Of a stretch of 45,425 bases of DNA, positions 15,104 through 24,224 are shown one piece after another. The notes under the pieces were generated by a model. The model did not search any database. It saw nothing but the letters and a program-made list of their open reading frames with translations, and was not told the DNA's origin. Source of the stretch: an uncultured Lachnospiraceae bacterium (GTDB taxonomy: Bacteria > Bacillota > Clostridia > Lachnospirales > Lachnospiraceae); assembly GCA_949738465.1 (NCBI GenBank), contig CATJBQ010000090.1, positions 1-45,425 on the forward strand. Reading direction: 5' to 3'. The translations under genes and the position numbers were made by a program. Numbering within the stretch: position 1 is the first letter of the stretch; every line of letters begins with the position of its first letter.

Positions 15104-17305
15104 TTACAGAATAACTGCAGCCATGCCCGGCACATTTACCCCGTTTACCGTAACTTCCTCATCCGTGTAATTCACCGCTACCGTCACGCCATTTTCATAT
15201 TCCGTCACGGAAACGCCCGCAGCCGGCACTGTTCTTCTTACAATCCCCGCTCCCTTCACCTTCGACAAAATCTCATTCACCTTACCGTAATGCTCCACAA
15301 TGTCCTCCTCCCAGGTATCAAACCGGGAAGAATAGAGATAGCTCATATTGGAATTGGCCAGCTCTGATGCAGACGCTTCCGTAAGCAGATAGGAAGGATA
15401 CACATTATAATCGATCAGCCTTAGGATATCTTCCATACTGTTGGAATTAAAATTCTGATAAGTGGAATACATCTCCACATAGCCGCTGAGGACAATCTGC
15501 AAAAACGGAACCGTATCGGTAAAGTAGCTATAACAGGAATTGTTGGTCGGAATATGGAACACGCTTTCCACATCTGCCTGCCCAAATACATAAAACCCCG
15601 GATCCCCCAGCGAAATCTTCCGGCCGGATTCTTCCATTTTTAAAAGCAGCTCCTGGCGCAGATCCAGAACCTCACCGCGCAGCGTAGATTCCTTCCTCTG
15701 GTAATCTCCATTCAGCTCGCTGCCAAAATCCTCCAGGGCCAGGCCCGAAACCGGCGCATCCTTGATGTAGCTTAAAATTTCCCGTTCCACGGATTCTTCC
15801 GTGGCCCATACGCGATTGGTAAAAAGCGGCTGATCCTCTGCTTTCTGGATGATCCCGCCGTTCATGCTGGATTTCCTCTGGCTTTTCCCAAGCTGTTCCT
15901 CATAACCGCTGCTGACGGTGCTCTGTAAAAACAGCCTTCCGCCCAGTTGTTCGTCCAGACTAACCAATTCATTCCTTTTTGCAGCCTTCCGGTCCAGGGA
16001 ATAGCCTTTCATCGTGTGTCCGTTTTTTCCGCCCTTTTCATATCCCACCAGCGATACGCTAAGCTCTGTAATCCCGGACTCCTGCAGCCTCGTAACCCAG
16101 TCCGACACGTCCCGGGCCGTGGTCATTACCTTCAGGCTGTTACCGATCAACGCCTTTTTGGGTTCCGCCATAAATGCGTCAAGCTTCAGGCCGATCTCCG
16201 TCCCCTCCACCGGCGTCAAAGCGGGGTTTTCCTCCAGAAGCTTCTGCCTGTAGGCATTGGCCATTCCCACATAATCCGCCTGCTCCCCGGATAAAAATTG
16301 GTATTCCACCTCTAAATCCACATGGTTTTGCCGCGGCTGGGTCCCGTAAAAGCCGGACGCCCTTCCGGTGGGCTGCCAGTACTGCTCATTATAAATCAAC
16401 GCCGGGCACATCCAGGTATAGTCCACAATATTTCCCGCCGGATTCGCCATCAGCTCACAATATTCGTCCCCGCCGTTTATGATCCCCACAAATGCATTCT
16501 GGCCGCTTCCATGTACCATTCCAAATACCGGCATCCGGATTCCCAGAAGCTCCGCTTCCACCTGGCTGGCACTCTCCGCAACCGGCTGCGATACCGCCCG
16601 GTCCCTCCCGTAGACTCTCTGGCTGTACATGGTGGTATAGGGCCTTGCCTTATCATAACGCATCAGCGCACCGCTTCCGTCCGGAACAAATGCATAGCCT
16701 GGAATGGTATCCTGGTAAGCCGCCCCAAAAAACGGCATCACCAGGATTTTATTTACCAGGTTTCCGTCTTCCAGCTCGATACTCTCATCCGGTATCGAAA
16801 GCGTCAGCGTATTGTCCTCCAACACTACCCGGAGGGTCAACGACGCCTTGGCTTCATAAAAATTCACCGTGGCCTCAAAACCGTTCTCAATCTCCGTAAT
16901 CTGCGGCTTTTTTGCCTCCCCATGCTTTAAGGGGGAACGCTTGATGGATCCATTTGAGATAAAATCCATGGTAAGCAGGGACTGGCTCATCCGGATCCAC
17001 TCCATACTCATTCCCTCGGATTTGTCTGCCGGCACCGTGCTGCAAAAGATATAGCCTGTCTCTTTGATCTCAACCTTTAAGATCAGCGCGTCTTTATTCA
17101 GATACAGGATCAGGCTGTCGCTCTCCGCAACCTTTTCATCGTTGGCATCAATGGTAAACGGTGATACCGCCTTCTCCTCCTCCATAACCTGCGGCTTCGA
17201 CAGGACGCTCAGCTCTGTGTTTCCGGCGGCTTGTACGGCAGCCGCAGGAAATACCGTCACCAGAAGCGCTACGGCCGTCAACAAAGCTAAAATTTTTTTA
17301 TACAC
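15104..17305 (-). CDS. secreted DUF5696-like protein, possible glycosidase-like fold
   Basis: A 733-residue exported protein. Residues 1-27 form a signal peptide ending AVQA. I recognise the whole as DUF5696-like, a family seen beside CUT1 permeases and YIP1 proteins in Clostridia and Paenibacillus. Residues 30-330 look like a beta-sandwich, about 350-620 like an alternating alpha/beta barrel, and the last 80 like a small beta domain (YENGVTVAVNYTDEEV). The segment VSGLALEDFGSELNGDY (near residue 545) resembles the barrel-strand motif that carries the catalytic Asp in several glycosidase families. A glycoside hydrolase role is my inference. The GTG start has a GGAGGTGAG site that also lies inside the end of the upstream YIP1 gene (8-base overlap), so the two are coupled. 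Confidence 0.65.
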   Translation of the reverse strand: MYKKILALLTAVALLVTVFPAAAVQAAGNTELSVLSKPQVMEEEKAVSPFTIDANDEKVAESDSLILYLNKDALILKVEIKETGYIFCSTVPADKSEGMSMEWIRMSQSLLTMDFISNGSIKRSPLKHGEAKKPQITEIENGFEATVNFYEAKASLTLRVVLEDNTLTLSIPDESIELEDGNLVNKILVMPFFGAAYQDTIPGYAFVPDGSGALMRYDKARPYTTMYSQRVYGRDRAVSQPVAESASQVEAELLGIRMPVFGMVHGSGQNAFVGIINGGDEYCELMANPAGNIVDYTWMCPALIYNEQYWQPTGRASGFYGTQPRQNHVDLEVEYQFLSGEQADYVGMANAYRQKLLEENPALTPVEGTEIGLKLDAFMAEPKKALIGNSLKVMTTARDVSDWVTRLQESGITELSVSLVGYEKGGKNGHTMKGYSLDRKAAKRNELVSLDEQLGGRLFLQSTVSSGYEEQLGKSQRKSSMNGGIIQKAEDQPLFTNRVWATEESVEREILSYIKDAPVSGLALEDFGSELNGDYQRKESTLRGEVLDLRQELLLKMEESGRKISLGDPGFYVFGQADVESVFHIPTNNSCYSYFTDTVPFLQIVLSGYVEMYSTYQNFNSNSMEDILRLIDYNVYPSYLLTEASASELANSNMSYLYSSRFDTWEEDIVEHYGKVNEILSKVKGAGIVRRTVPAAGVSVTEYENGVTVAVNYTDEEVTVNGVNVPGMAAVIL

Positions 17306-19325
17306 GCAAACTCACCTCCATTATAACCTCACGGACAAAGGATACCACCTGCTTTGCCATCAGATAGACCATCGACATTGCCAGGATCACAACTCCCATG
17401 GTAAAGGCCGTGACCAACAGGTTTTTGACAAGATCCCGGAACCTGTAATCATGCAGCTCGATAAAACCGGTAACCATATTGCAAATTACCCATAGGAACA
17501 AACACCCGATTGCGAAATTAATAAAAAAGGCATCATTGATGGTGGCAAAATTTGCAACAATGATCAGGAACGGCATAATCAGCACCAGTGGAGCGCAATC
17601 ATACGCGAACGTTACATAAATCCCCCTTGGCGTCCCCAGGCCGTCATTGATGGAGCTGATCAGATAATGGACGCTGATAAACAGCACCAGCAAAAAAACA
17701 AACGCCAAAAAGACATTGAAAACCGAATAGTCCTCCAGTGGCTGTGCGAATAAAAATCCGGTGGCTGTCTGATACAGGATCAGGATAATCAGCAGGCAGG
17801 CATAAATCACAGTGGCGCTGACAACATTCCCCATCTCCCGCCGTTTGATATAATAGGCGCCGTCAATGGGATGACGCATGACATATGTCATCTTCCCCAG
17901 ATCTGCCAGGAACCGGTTCCTTACCACCGCCGCTTTTAGGCGGTGCAGCGGAGCAAATATCCCTGTCTTTCTATCCAGGAGCTTGCAGATGCGGATTATC
18001 ACAAACAATACCGCCGCCCCCAGGATCAGATAGACCAGATTCCGGGAAAGCCATTGGTTCCTGATCTCCCAGTAAGCTTCCGAATAGCCTTCTCTATTCC
18101 CGGCGACCCTGTAATGGGTAAGGGCCATCTGGTATTCGCCCTTCTGCATATAGTTTTTAGCGCTGTAGATATGGGCCAGATAAGAAGCGTCATTGTATTT
18201 CAGCACGTCATCCAGGATTTCCTGGCTTTCATCATAAAATCCCTCCCGGTACAGATCGATGGCCCGGTAAATATTGTTCTGGGCAGGCGTCCTGTCAAAG
18301 ACCGTGATGCTGTTCTGTTCCCGGTCCAGCACATACACCTTTCCGTCCTCGTCCACCCCCAGGCCCGCGGGCACATCAAAGAGTCCCGCCCGGCCGCTGC
18401 CGGATGCTTTTCCTCCAAAGGAACAGAGGAAGAATCCGTCCGCCGTAATCTCTGTGACACGCCCATTGTCAGAAAGCACATAAATACGCCCGTCCCCGGT
18501 CACATGCAGGTCTATCGCGTTGTTCAATACCGGAATTTCCGTGTAAGATGCCAGCAGGTCCAGCCCGCTGATGCTGTGCTTTTTCGGCTTCACGCCGGCT
18601 CCTTTATTCACCGTATAGATCAGCTTGTCGCTGCCGCGGAACACATTCTCGTAAGATGCCGGCGTTTTTTTCAGAAATCTTGCCTTCTGCTCCTCGGTCA
18701 GGACCGCATCCACTACCTTTTCCCAAAAGGACATATCCACGTTATTAGAAGCGAAATATCCCAGGAAATTGCCGTAGCCATTGATCTGGACCACACCGGC
18801 CGTAGAGCCTTCGCAGACCAGATATACGCCGCCATCATCCCCTGGAGCCACCTTGATGGGCTTAAAGCTGGTCTTTTTCCCATAAAATGGTTCCGTGGGC
18901 CTCTCAAAGGTGAACTCCAGTTCTCCCTCTGCAGTGAAACGATATACCTGGGAATTGCCTGTATCCGCCACATAGATCCGTCCGTCCTCGTCCGCCGCAA
19001 TCCCCCTGGGCTCCTTCATAAGGCCGTCTCCCAGCTCCTTAACCCCGCCGCTTTCGATATCCACCACCAGGGCGCGGCTGTTGCCCGTATCGGCAATGTA
19101 GAGCTTTCCGTTTCCCACATACAGATCCTGGGGGACATTCAGCCCAAGATCCGTATAAGCGCCATAGACCGTGTAAGCATCCTGGGAAACCGCTTCCTCC
19201 CCATCGATGGTCCTGGTCTTCGTATAGCTGGTGGACTGTGTCTGGGCGCCCGCCGCAAATACCGTCCGCGGCAGCAAAAGTGTCAACAGCAGCGCCGCTG
19301 CCAGGCCCTTTATTCCTTTACGCAC
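17298..19325 (-). CDS. NHL-repeat, TPR and YIP1 domain membrane protein
   Basis: A 675-residue protein with an unusual layout. There is a signal peptide (residues 1-25, ending VFAAG), then NHL beta-propeller repeats from about 55 to 340, seen as repeated blocks like LYVGNGKLYIADTGNSRALVVD, GRIYVADTGNSQVYRF and VYVLDREQNSITVFD. A TPR-like helical stretch follows at about 345-425 (NDASYLAHIYSAKNYMQ). A transmembrane segment lies near 430-450, and a YIP1-type domain with about five more segments fills 480-670. The propeller should face outside the membrane, where it may bind glycan or partner proteins. The YIP1 family is best known from membrane traffic in eukaryotes, and its bacterial role is unknown. 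GTG start with a GGAGG site. It sits between the two permease pairs. Confidence 0.75.
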   Translation of the reverse strand: MRKGIKGLAAALLLTLLLPRTVFAAGAQTQSTSYTKTRTIDGEEAVSQDAYTVYGAYTDLGLNVPQDLYVGNGKLYIADTGNSRALVVDIESGGVKELGDGLMKEPRGIAADEDGRIYVADTGNSQVYRFTAEGELEFTFERPTEPFYGKKTSFKPIKVAPGDDGGVYLVCEGSTAGVVQINGYGNFLGYFASNNVDMSFWEKVVDAVLTEEQKARFLKKTPASYENVFRGSDKLIYTVNKGAGVKPKKHSISGLDLLASYTEIPVLNNAIDLHVTGDGRIYVLSDNGRVTEITADGFFLCSFGGKASGSGRAGLFDVPAGLGVDEDGKVYVLDREQNSITVFDRTPAQNNIYRAIDLYREGFYDESQEILDDVLKYNDASYLAHIYSAKNYMQKGEYQMALTHYRVAGNREGYSEAYWEIRNQWLSRNLVYLILGAAVLFVIIRICKLLDRKTGIFAPLHRLKAAVVRNRFLADLGKMTYVMRHPIDGAYYIKRREMGNVVSATVIYACLLIILILYQTATGFLFAQPLEDYSVFNVFLAFVFLLVLFISVHYLISSINDGLGTPRGIYVTFAYDCAPLVLIMPFLIIVANFATINDAFFINFAIGCLFLWVICNMVTGFIELHDYRFRDLVKNLLVTAFTMGVVILAMSMVYLMAKQVVSFVREVIMEVSLRV

Positions 19326-19349
19326 CTTTTGTTCCTCCTTCCCCGCCTT

Positions 19350-20225
19350 TTACTTGATTCCCGAATGGGCCATTGTATTCAGCACCTTACTCTGCATACA
19401 GATAAATATAATCAGGTTCGGCACGAACAGAATCAGGGCCGCGGCGGCAGACATTCCCTGCCCCGCCACATTATTCCCGTTCTGGGTCGTCAAGGCCGTC
19501 ATATAAAAAGCGAAGGTCTTCATGGAATCACTGTTTACATACAAGGTGGCCGCATCCGCCGTATTCCAGGCCGTCTGGAAAGCCAGGATCGCCACCGTCA
19601 CCATGGACGGCTTTACAATCGGAGCGACAATCCGGAACAGGATCCTGAAATCGCTGGCTCCGTCGATCCTGGCCGCCTCGATCAGGGCATCCGGCATCTG
19701 GTCGATAAACTGCTTAACCAAAAACAGGCCTACCGGCATGGCGATCAGCGGTAGCACCAGGCTCACAAAGTGGTTCAGCAGATGAGCCTTTTCCATCACC
19801 AGATAGCGGGGGATCTTCACCGCCTCCGCCACAAACATCAACGCCAGCGTGTTAATGGCAAACAGCAGCTTTTTCCCTTTAAATTCCTTTTTCGACAGAA
19901 CATAACCCGCGCAAAGGCACATCAGCACCGTACATACCACTACCACCAGGGAAGACGCGATGCTGTTAAACAGATAACGGGAAAAGGGCACATTGGAGCC
20001 GGACATCATTCCAATGATATTTTTAAAATTATCCATAGTAGGCCTGCGCACAAAAAACTGCGGCGGGAAGGCAAACATCTCATCCAGCGGCTTAAAGGCC
20101 GTGCTGAAGATATATACGATGGGAAGTCCCATAAAAACAGCCAGCGGAACCAGCACCACATAAAATTTGAGCTGGCTTCTGTGAAATTTTGTGGGATTTA
20201 TTTTCGTACCTTGAAAACCGCTCAT
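19350..20225 (-). CDS. carbohydrate ABC transporter permease (MalG-like)
   Basis: A 291-residue CUT1 permease with about six transmembrane segments and a clear ATPase-contact loop near residue 188 (IEAARIDGASDFRILF). The start overlaps the stop of the partner permease by four bases. With the 304-residue partner and the solute-binding fusion protein just upstream it forms the first complete transporter of the operon, except for the ATPase. Confidence 0.9.
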   Translation of the reverse strand: MSGFQGTKINPTKFHRSQLKFYVVLVPLAVFMGLPIVYIFSTAFKPLDEMFAFPPQFFVRRPTMDNFKNIIGMMSGSNVPFSRYLFNSIASSLVVVVCTVLMCLCAGYVLSKKEFKGKKLLFAINTLALMFVAEAVKIPRYLVMEKAHLLNHFVSLVLPLIAMPVGLFLVKQFIDQMPDALIEAARIDGASDFRILFRIVAPIVKPSMVTVAILAFQTAWNTADAATLYVNSDSMKTFAFYMTALTTQNGNNVAGQGMSAAAALILFVPNLIIFICMQSKVLNTMAHSGIK

Positions 20226-21136
20226 ACCTCATCCTCCTTCTCTCCAAACAATTTTGTCGCCACCCGGGACACCAGATAAATAATCAGCAGCAGGATCACG
20301 GAAACAGCCGCCGCATAGCCCATATCATACTGCAGGAAGCCATAATCCTCAATATGCGTCACCATCGTAGACCCTGCGTACTGGGGCGTCGGGTTCACTC
20401 CCGTCAGGTCCACGCCCACCTTGCCCGTGGAAAAGGTGGTAACGATCGCCATCACGGCGCCAAACAGCATCTGGGGCTTCATAGAGGGGATCGTAATATA
20501 TAAGATCTCCTGGAAGCGGTTCTTGATGCCGTCGATATAGCCTGCCTCGTAGAGCTCCGCGTCAATGTTCATAACGCCTGACAGCATGGCCAGAAACCCT
20601 ACGCCCATACTGCCCCAGAGTGTCACAAGGATCATGATGGGCAGGATATAATCTGCCTGCTGCAGCCATTGGACCGGCTTATCGATCAAATTGAGGCGCA
20701 TCAATATAAAGTTTGCATATCCATACTGATCCCCGGAAAAAATCGTCTTCCAGATGACTGCCGTCGCCACCCCGATGGTCATGGAGGGCGAATAAAAGAT
20801 CAGCGCCAGGATCGTTCTTGGCGCCTTCTGGATCTGGGCCAGGGCCCAGGCCAGCAAAAATTGCAGCGCATACCCCACCGGCCCCACAATCAGGGAGAAT
20901 TTTATGGTATTGGGCAGTACGTTCTTTAAAAATACTTCATCCTGGGTCAATACCGCGATATAATTGCCAAGCCCTGTGAATTCCGGCGTTTCCACCGTAT
21001 TAAAATACGTGAAGCTTAATATAACCGCAATCACAATGGGCAGCACAATAAAAAACAGAAACAGGATCACGTACGGCCCCAGAAGCACCGGAATTGACAA
21101 ATCTAATTTTTTCGTTTTTCTCTTCTGCCGTTCCAC
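20222..21136 (-). CDS. sugar ABC transporter permease (MalF-like), divergent EAA loop
   Basis: A 304-residue CUT1 permease with about six transmembrane segments. Its ATPase-contact loop reads YEAGYIDGIKNRFQEI near residue 205, a weaker match than the other three permeases in this operon (the second Ala and the DGA Ala are changed). The GTG start at 21136 has a GGAGGTGAG site that overlaps the end of the solute-binding fusion gene, four bases away. Together with the 19350-20225 gene it forms the transport channel. The divergent loop may reflect a different ATPase partner, but that is speculative. Confidence 0.88.
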   Translation of the reverse strand: MERQKRKTKKLDLSIPVLLGPYVILFLFFIVLPIVIAVILSFTYFNTVETPEFTGLGNYIAVLTQDEVFLKNVLPNTIKFSLIVGPVGYALQFLLAWALAQIQKAPRTILALIFYSPSMTIGVATAVIWKTIFSGDQYGYANFILMRLNLIDKPVQWLQQADYILPIMILVTLWGSMGVGFLAMLSGVMNIDAELYEAGYIDGIKNRFQEILYITIPSMKPQMLFGAVMAIVTTFSTGKVGVDLTGVNPTPQYAGSTMVTHIEDYGFLQYDMGYAAAVSVILLLIIYLVSRVATKLFGEKEDEV

Positions 21137-21140
21137 ATTC

Positions 21141-24053
21141 TCACCTCCACGAATCGATCAGTTCTCCGGTCGCCATTGTGAAATCCCGGATCTTATTTCC
21201 ATTTTCATCCACATAACCGAATTCCTTCAGCTTCTTTGTAATGGCGCGGTTGGATTTTGTAATTGCCGTATCCAGCGCCGTCCGGGGAGCAACCCCGTCG
21301 AACACGACGCTGTTCCATGCATTGGATACCTCACGCTCTACCGAAAAATAGGCCGGGTTCCTGGGAATCTCCATGGTCTGCTCCAATTGCTCCAGAATAA
21401 TATCCAGATCCTCCCTGGAAAACGCGGCGGACTCCTTCATGGCGTTCATATTCGCCGTATTCCAGATATACTCCGGGCCAAAACGAAGCTGGAGCTGTCT
21501 GGAATATTCCTCCTGTATCTCATCGGACATATACCATTTCAAGAACTCCCATGCTTCCTGGGGATGCTCCGTGCTTCCCATGATCCCATTGGCAGAGGCC
21601 ACCGACGGCTGGTAACGCAGGATCTGCCCGTCCTCGTCCTCAATCCCTACACTCAGCGCGATCCCCCACTGCCCCGCCAGCTCCGGCGCGGCGTTGCGAA
21701 GCAGGATATAGGTATTGATATCGCCGATCCCGATCGGCGTAATCCCCTTCTTGAAATTATTAAAGAAATTGGGGATATTTTCCGGCAGGCTGTATTTTGT
21801 ATACAGATCCGTCATCAGTTCGAATGCCTGGACCGTCCTGGGGTCTCCCAGCTCCACCCGCATACCGTCCTCGGAGTAAATCTTCCCTTCATACTGCTGT
21901 ATAAAAGGCATCGTAGCGCCAAAATGCTTCATTCCCGTGGCCGTGGCGATGGTGGTTCCGAAATCCATGTCATACCGGGACAGCGTCGGCAGCATGGCCA
22001 GCACCTCATCCCAGGTTTCGGGCACTTCAAGGTTCAGGGAATCCAGGATGTCCTTCCGGTAATACAACACCTGGAAATTCGCTGTTTCCGGAAGCCCGTA
22101 GCAGGAATCGCCAATCACAAAGGGAATCAGCATCTCCGAATGGAAGGGCTCGATCACTTCCCCGAAATCCTCAAATTCCCTAAGGTCGTACATGGCGCCC
22201 CGCAGCGCAAAGTCAAAGGGCCGGTAATTGGACATCCCGATTACCACGTCCGGCTCCGCCCCGGCCGAGGTTGCCAGCAGAAGCTTCTGTTCATCAGGCA
22301 TCATGGAAATATTCACCTTTATGCCTGTTTCCTCCTCAAATCCGATCAGCATCTCCTTAAGCACGTCGATATGGGCGGCAGAACGGTTGGCCCACACATT
22401 TAACTCCGTCTTGCTTAAGTTCCCGGATTCTTCCGGCTGACGGAAGGATAAAAAGAATTTCTTAATATTTTCCGTCAGATTATACAGGAATCCATGGCCA
22501 GGCTCCGGAAGGTTTTCCGTATCCGTCGAGATATAAATGCGGTCAATCCCCAGGGGCTCATACACCAGATCCTCGATCACCAATGAAATATATTCCCCCA
22601 CGGAATTGGAGCCGGATACCAGTTGATCTAAATTGTTCACCATATAGTTGGTATCTTCCTCAAATTGCCGCAACTGCTCCTCCGCTACCTTCAGATAGGA
22701 AATATGCATGGTATTTTCTTTTCCCGTAATCTCACGAAGCCGCTGCTGGTTTGTCTGCAGGATCTCCATACACTCCGTCAGGTCTGCTCTCAGATCCGGA
22801 AGGTACTCGTCGATCTCCCAGTCCCGGTTTTTATCGGTCTTCCCGCCGGAGATGACCTTGATCTCCATGGAAATATCGTTGACCCGGTTCAGGATTCCCA
22901 ATAGATCCTCGTAAATCTCATATTCTGCCTCCCCGGTGCTGGTAAGGGACAATGTATGCTCCCCGGCTTCCAGATAAAAGGGAATTGCTTCCCCATGGAC
23001 GTTTAACGTTTCATTCACCAGGTCTTTTGTATAGGGAAACGCGTAAGCTTTCAGTTCCTCTATGGGATTTTCCCCATCGATGCGGATCTGCCGGTAAGAA
23101 GGCAGGTCCTCCTTCTCTCCCTGATCATACTTTAAAGTAATATAGTACACACCTGCCGCGTCCACCAAAAACCGGTAGGTCACGCCTTCGTTTGGCTTCG
23201 CCCAGCTATTTTGGGCCATACAATGTATCAGCTTTCTCGAAGCGTCGTAGGGGTACAGATTCTGATAGGTACTCTTTTCCCCTCTGACATAGGAATGGGT
23301 CTTCTCCGAATATTTCTCCGCCTCGATAATCAAAAGTGGCTGCTGGATGGCGTTTTGAAGCTCCTGCCGTTTTTTGTAAGTATCAAAGGTTTCTGTCGGC
23401 TCCTTGCCCAAAAAACGGATCTCTCCCATATAAAAGCTCTGTTCCCCGCCCCGGACCGTCACTGTATTTTCACCAGCATTTAAATGAAACTTGAAAGGTT
23501 CTGCAAGATTATACTGGATACTGTTCATTTTCTTCTTCTGCCACCGGAAAATCCGCTCCGGCTCCGGATACAGCTCATTGCCATATTCGTCTGTCTTATA
23601 TTCCTGGCTCTTATCCTTCCACACTGCGGTCAGAGCCAGATTCCTGCAATCGTAAAACTGGTATTCCCCATTGATCTCCAATGAAAAAATAGGCTCGCTG
23701 ATGGATGTACCGGGAATATAATAATCCATCTCCATATAATAATAACCTTCCACCGGTACGTTTACCCGGAACACCGCCTGACTGCCATTTTCAAAGGCAA
23801 GAACTTCTTTTCCATAGCCAAGGCTGTCCCCGTCCTTCAGAAGCTGCACATCCGTCTCATTTATGTCCAGCTCCTCTATGGTCAGATTGACCTCCTGCCC
23901 GGCATCCGCTGCCGCCTCCAGACGATTGGGGGAATCGTAATACTGCATGTTGTCGTCTTCTGCCTGGACCGCCGGCAGCTCCAGCGAAGCCAAGGTCAGG
24001 CAGCCACATAGCAAAGAAAGAAATATACCTGCTAATTTACCTTTCTGACGCAT
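21141..24053 (-). CDS. extracellular solute-binding protein fused to two N-terminal beta-sandwich domains
   Basis: A 970-residue secreted protein, about twice the usual size. The preferred ATG (24053) has GGAGAG five bases before it. An in-frame ATG 30 codons upstream lacks a good site and would bury the signal peptide. Residues 1-32 are a signal peptide ending AVQA. Two carbohydrate-binding-like beta-sandwiches follow (about 35-225 and 235-400), each ending in a similar block (HLNAGENTVTV and YLEAGEHTLSL). A helical linker spans about 400-530. The last 420 residues are a family 1 solute-binding domain (GFEEETGIKVNISMMPDEQ, then a VPETWDEVLAML block). There is no lipobox Cys at the cleavage site, so anchoring is unclear. 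It probably binds a glycan surface and delivers sugar to the adjoining permeases. Confidence 0.8.
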   Translation of the reverse strand: MRQKGKLAGIFLSLLCGCLTLASLELPAVQAEDDNMQYYDSPNRLEAAADAGQEVNLTIEELDINETDVQLLKDGDSLGYGKEVLAFENGSQAVFRVNVPVEGYYYMEMDYYIPGTSISEPIFSLEINGEYQFYDCRNLALTAVWKDKSQEYKTDEYGNELYPEPERIFRWQKKKMNSIQYNLAEPFKFHLNAGENTVTVRGGEQSFYMGEIRFLGKEPTETFDTYKKRQELQNAIQQPLLIIEAEKYSEKTHSYVRGEKSTYQNLYPYDASRKLIHCMAQNSWAKPNEGVTYRFLVDAAGVYYITLKYDQGEKEDLPSYRQIRIDGENPIEELKAYAFPYTKDLVNETLNVHGEAIPFYLEAGEHTLSLTSTGEAEYEIYEDLLGILNRVNDISMEIKVISGGKTDKNRDWEIDEYLPDLRADLTECMEILQTNQQRLREITGKENTMHISYLKVAEEQLRQFEEDTNYMVNNLDQLVSGSNSVGEYISLVIEDLVYEPLGIDRIYISTDTENLPEPGHGFLYNLTENIKKFFLSFRQPEESGNLSKTELNVWANRSAAHIDVLKEMLIGFEEETGIKVNISMMPDEQKLLLATSAGAEPDVVIGMSNYRPFDFALRGAMYDLREFEDFGEVIEPFHSEMLIPFVIGDSCYGLPETANFQVLYYRKDILDSLNLEVPETWDEVLAMLPTLSRYDMDFGTTIATATGMKHFGATMPFIQQYEGKIYSEDGMRVELGDPRTVQAFELMTDLYTKYSLPENIPNFFNNFKKGITPIGIGDINTYILLRNAAPELAGQWGIALSVGIEDEDGQILRYQPSVASANGIMGSTEHPQEAWEFLKWYMSDEIQEEYSRQLQLRFGPEYIWNTANMNAMKESAAFSREDLDIILEQLEQTMEIPRNPAYFSVEREVSNAWNSVVFDGVAPRTALDTAITKSNRAITKKLKEFGYVDENGNKIRDFTMATGELIDSWR

Positions 24054-24172
24054 ATCTACTCTCCATTCTTCTCCTGCATGACCATCGGGCAGGGAGGATT
24101 TTTCCCCTACCCGCCGCGCCAGGGCAGGCCGCCTAAGCGGCATACGCCTTTCTGCCCTGTGTGCATAAAAGA

Positions 24173-24206
24173 AATGCGCTAAAAAGTCGCTGCTTTTTAG
24201 CGCATT
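24173..24206 (-). terminator. 14-bp stem-loop between two solute-binding protein genes
   Basis: Positions 24173-24186 and 24193-24206 form a perfect 14-bp stem with a 6-base loop. On the minus strand it is followed by TTTCTTTTAT, a moderate T-tract. It lies 19 bases after the stop of the 24225-25790 lipoprotein gene and 119 bases before the next start. It is best read as a leaky terminator or 3'-end stabiliser that keeps the lipoprotein more abundant than the genes downstream. Confidence 0.7.
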
Positions 24207-24224
24207 CCCACGATGCTGCTTGGA

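Noticed and set aside
17943-19754. 603-codon plus-strand open frame opposite the YIP1 and permease genes
   Set aside because: It spans two real minus-strand genes, and its composition reflects their codon bias. No domain is recognisable.
20964-22403. 479-codon plus-strand open frame opposite the solute-binding fusion gene
   Set aside because: It is the antisense shadow of the fusion protein with no protein-like features of its own.
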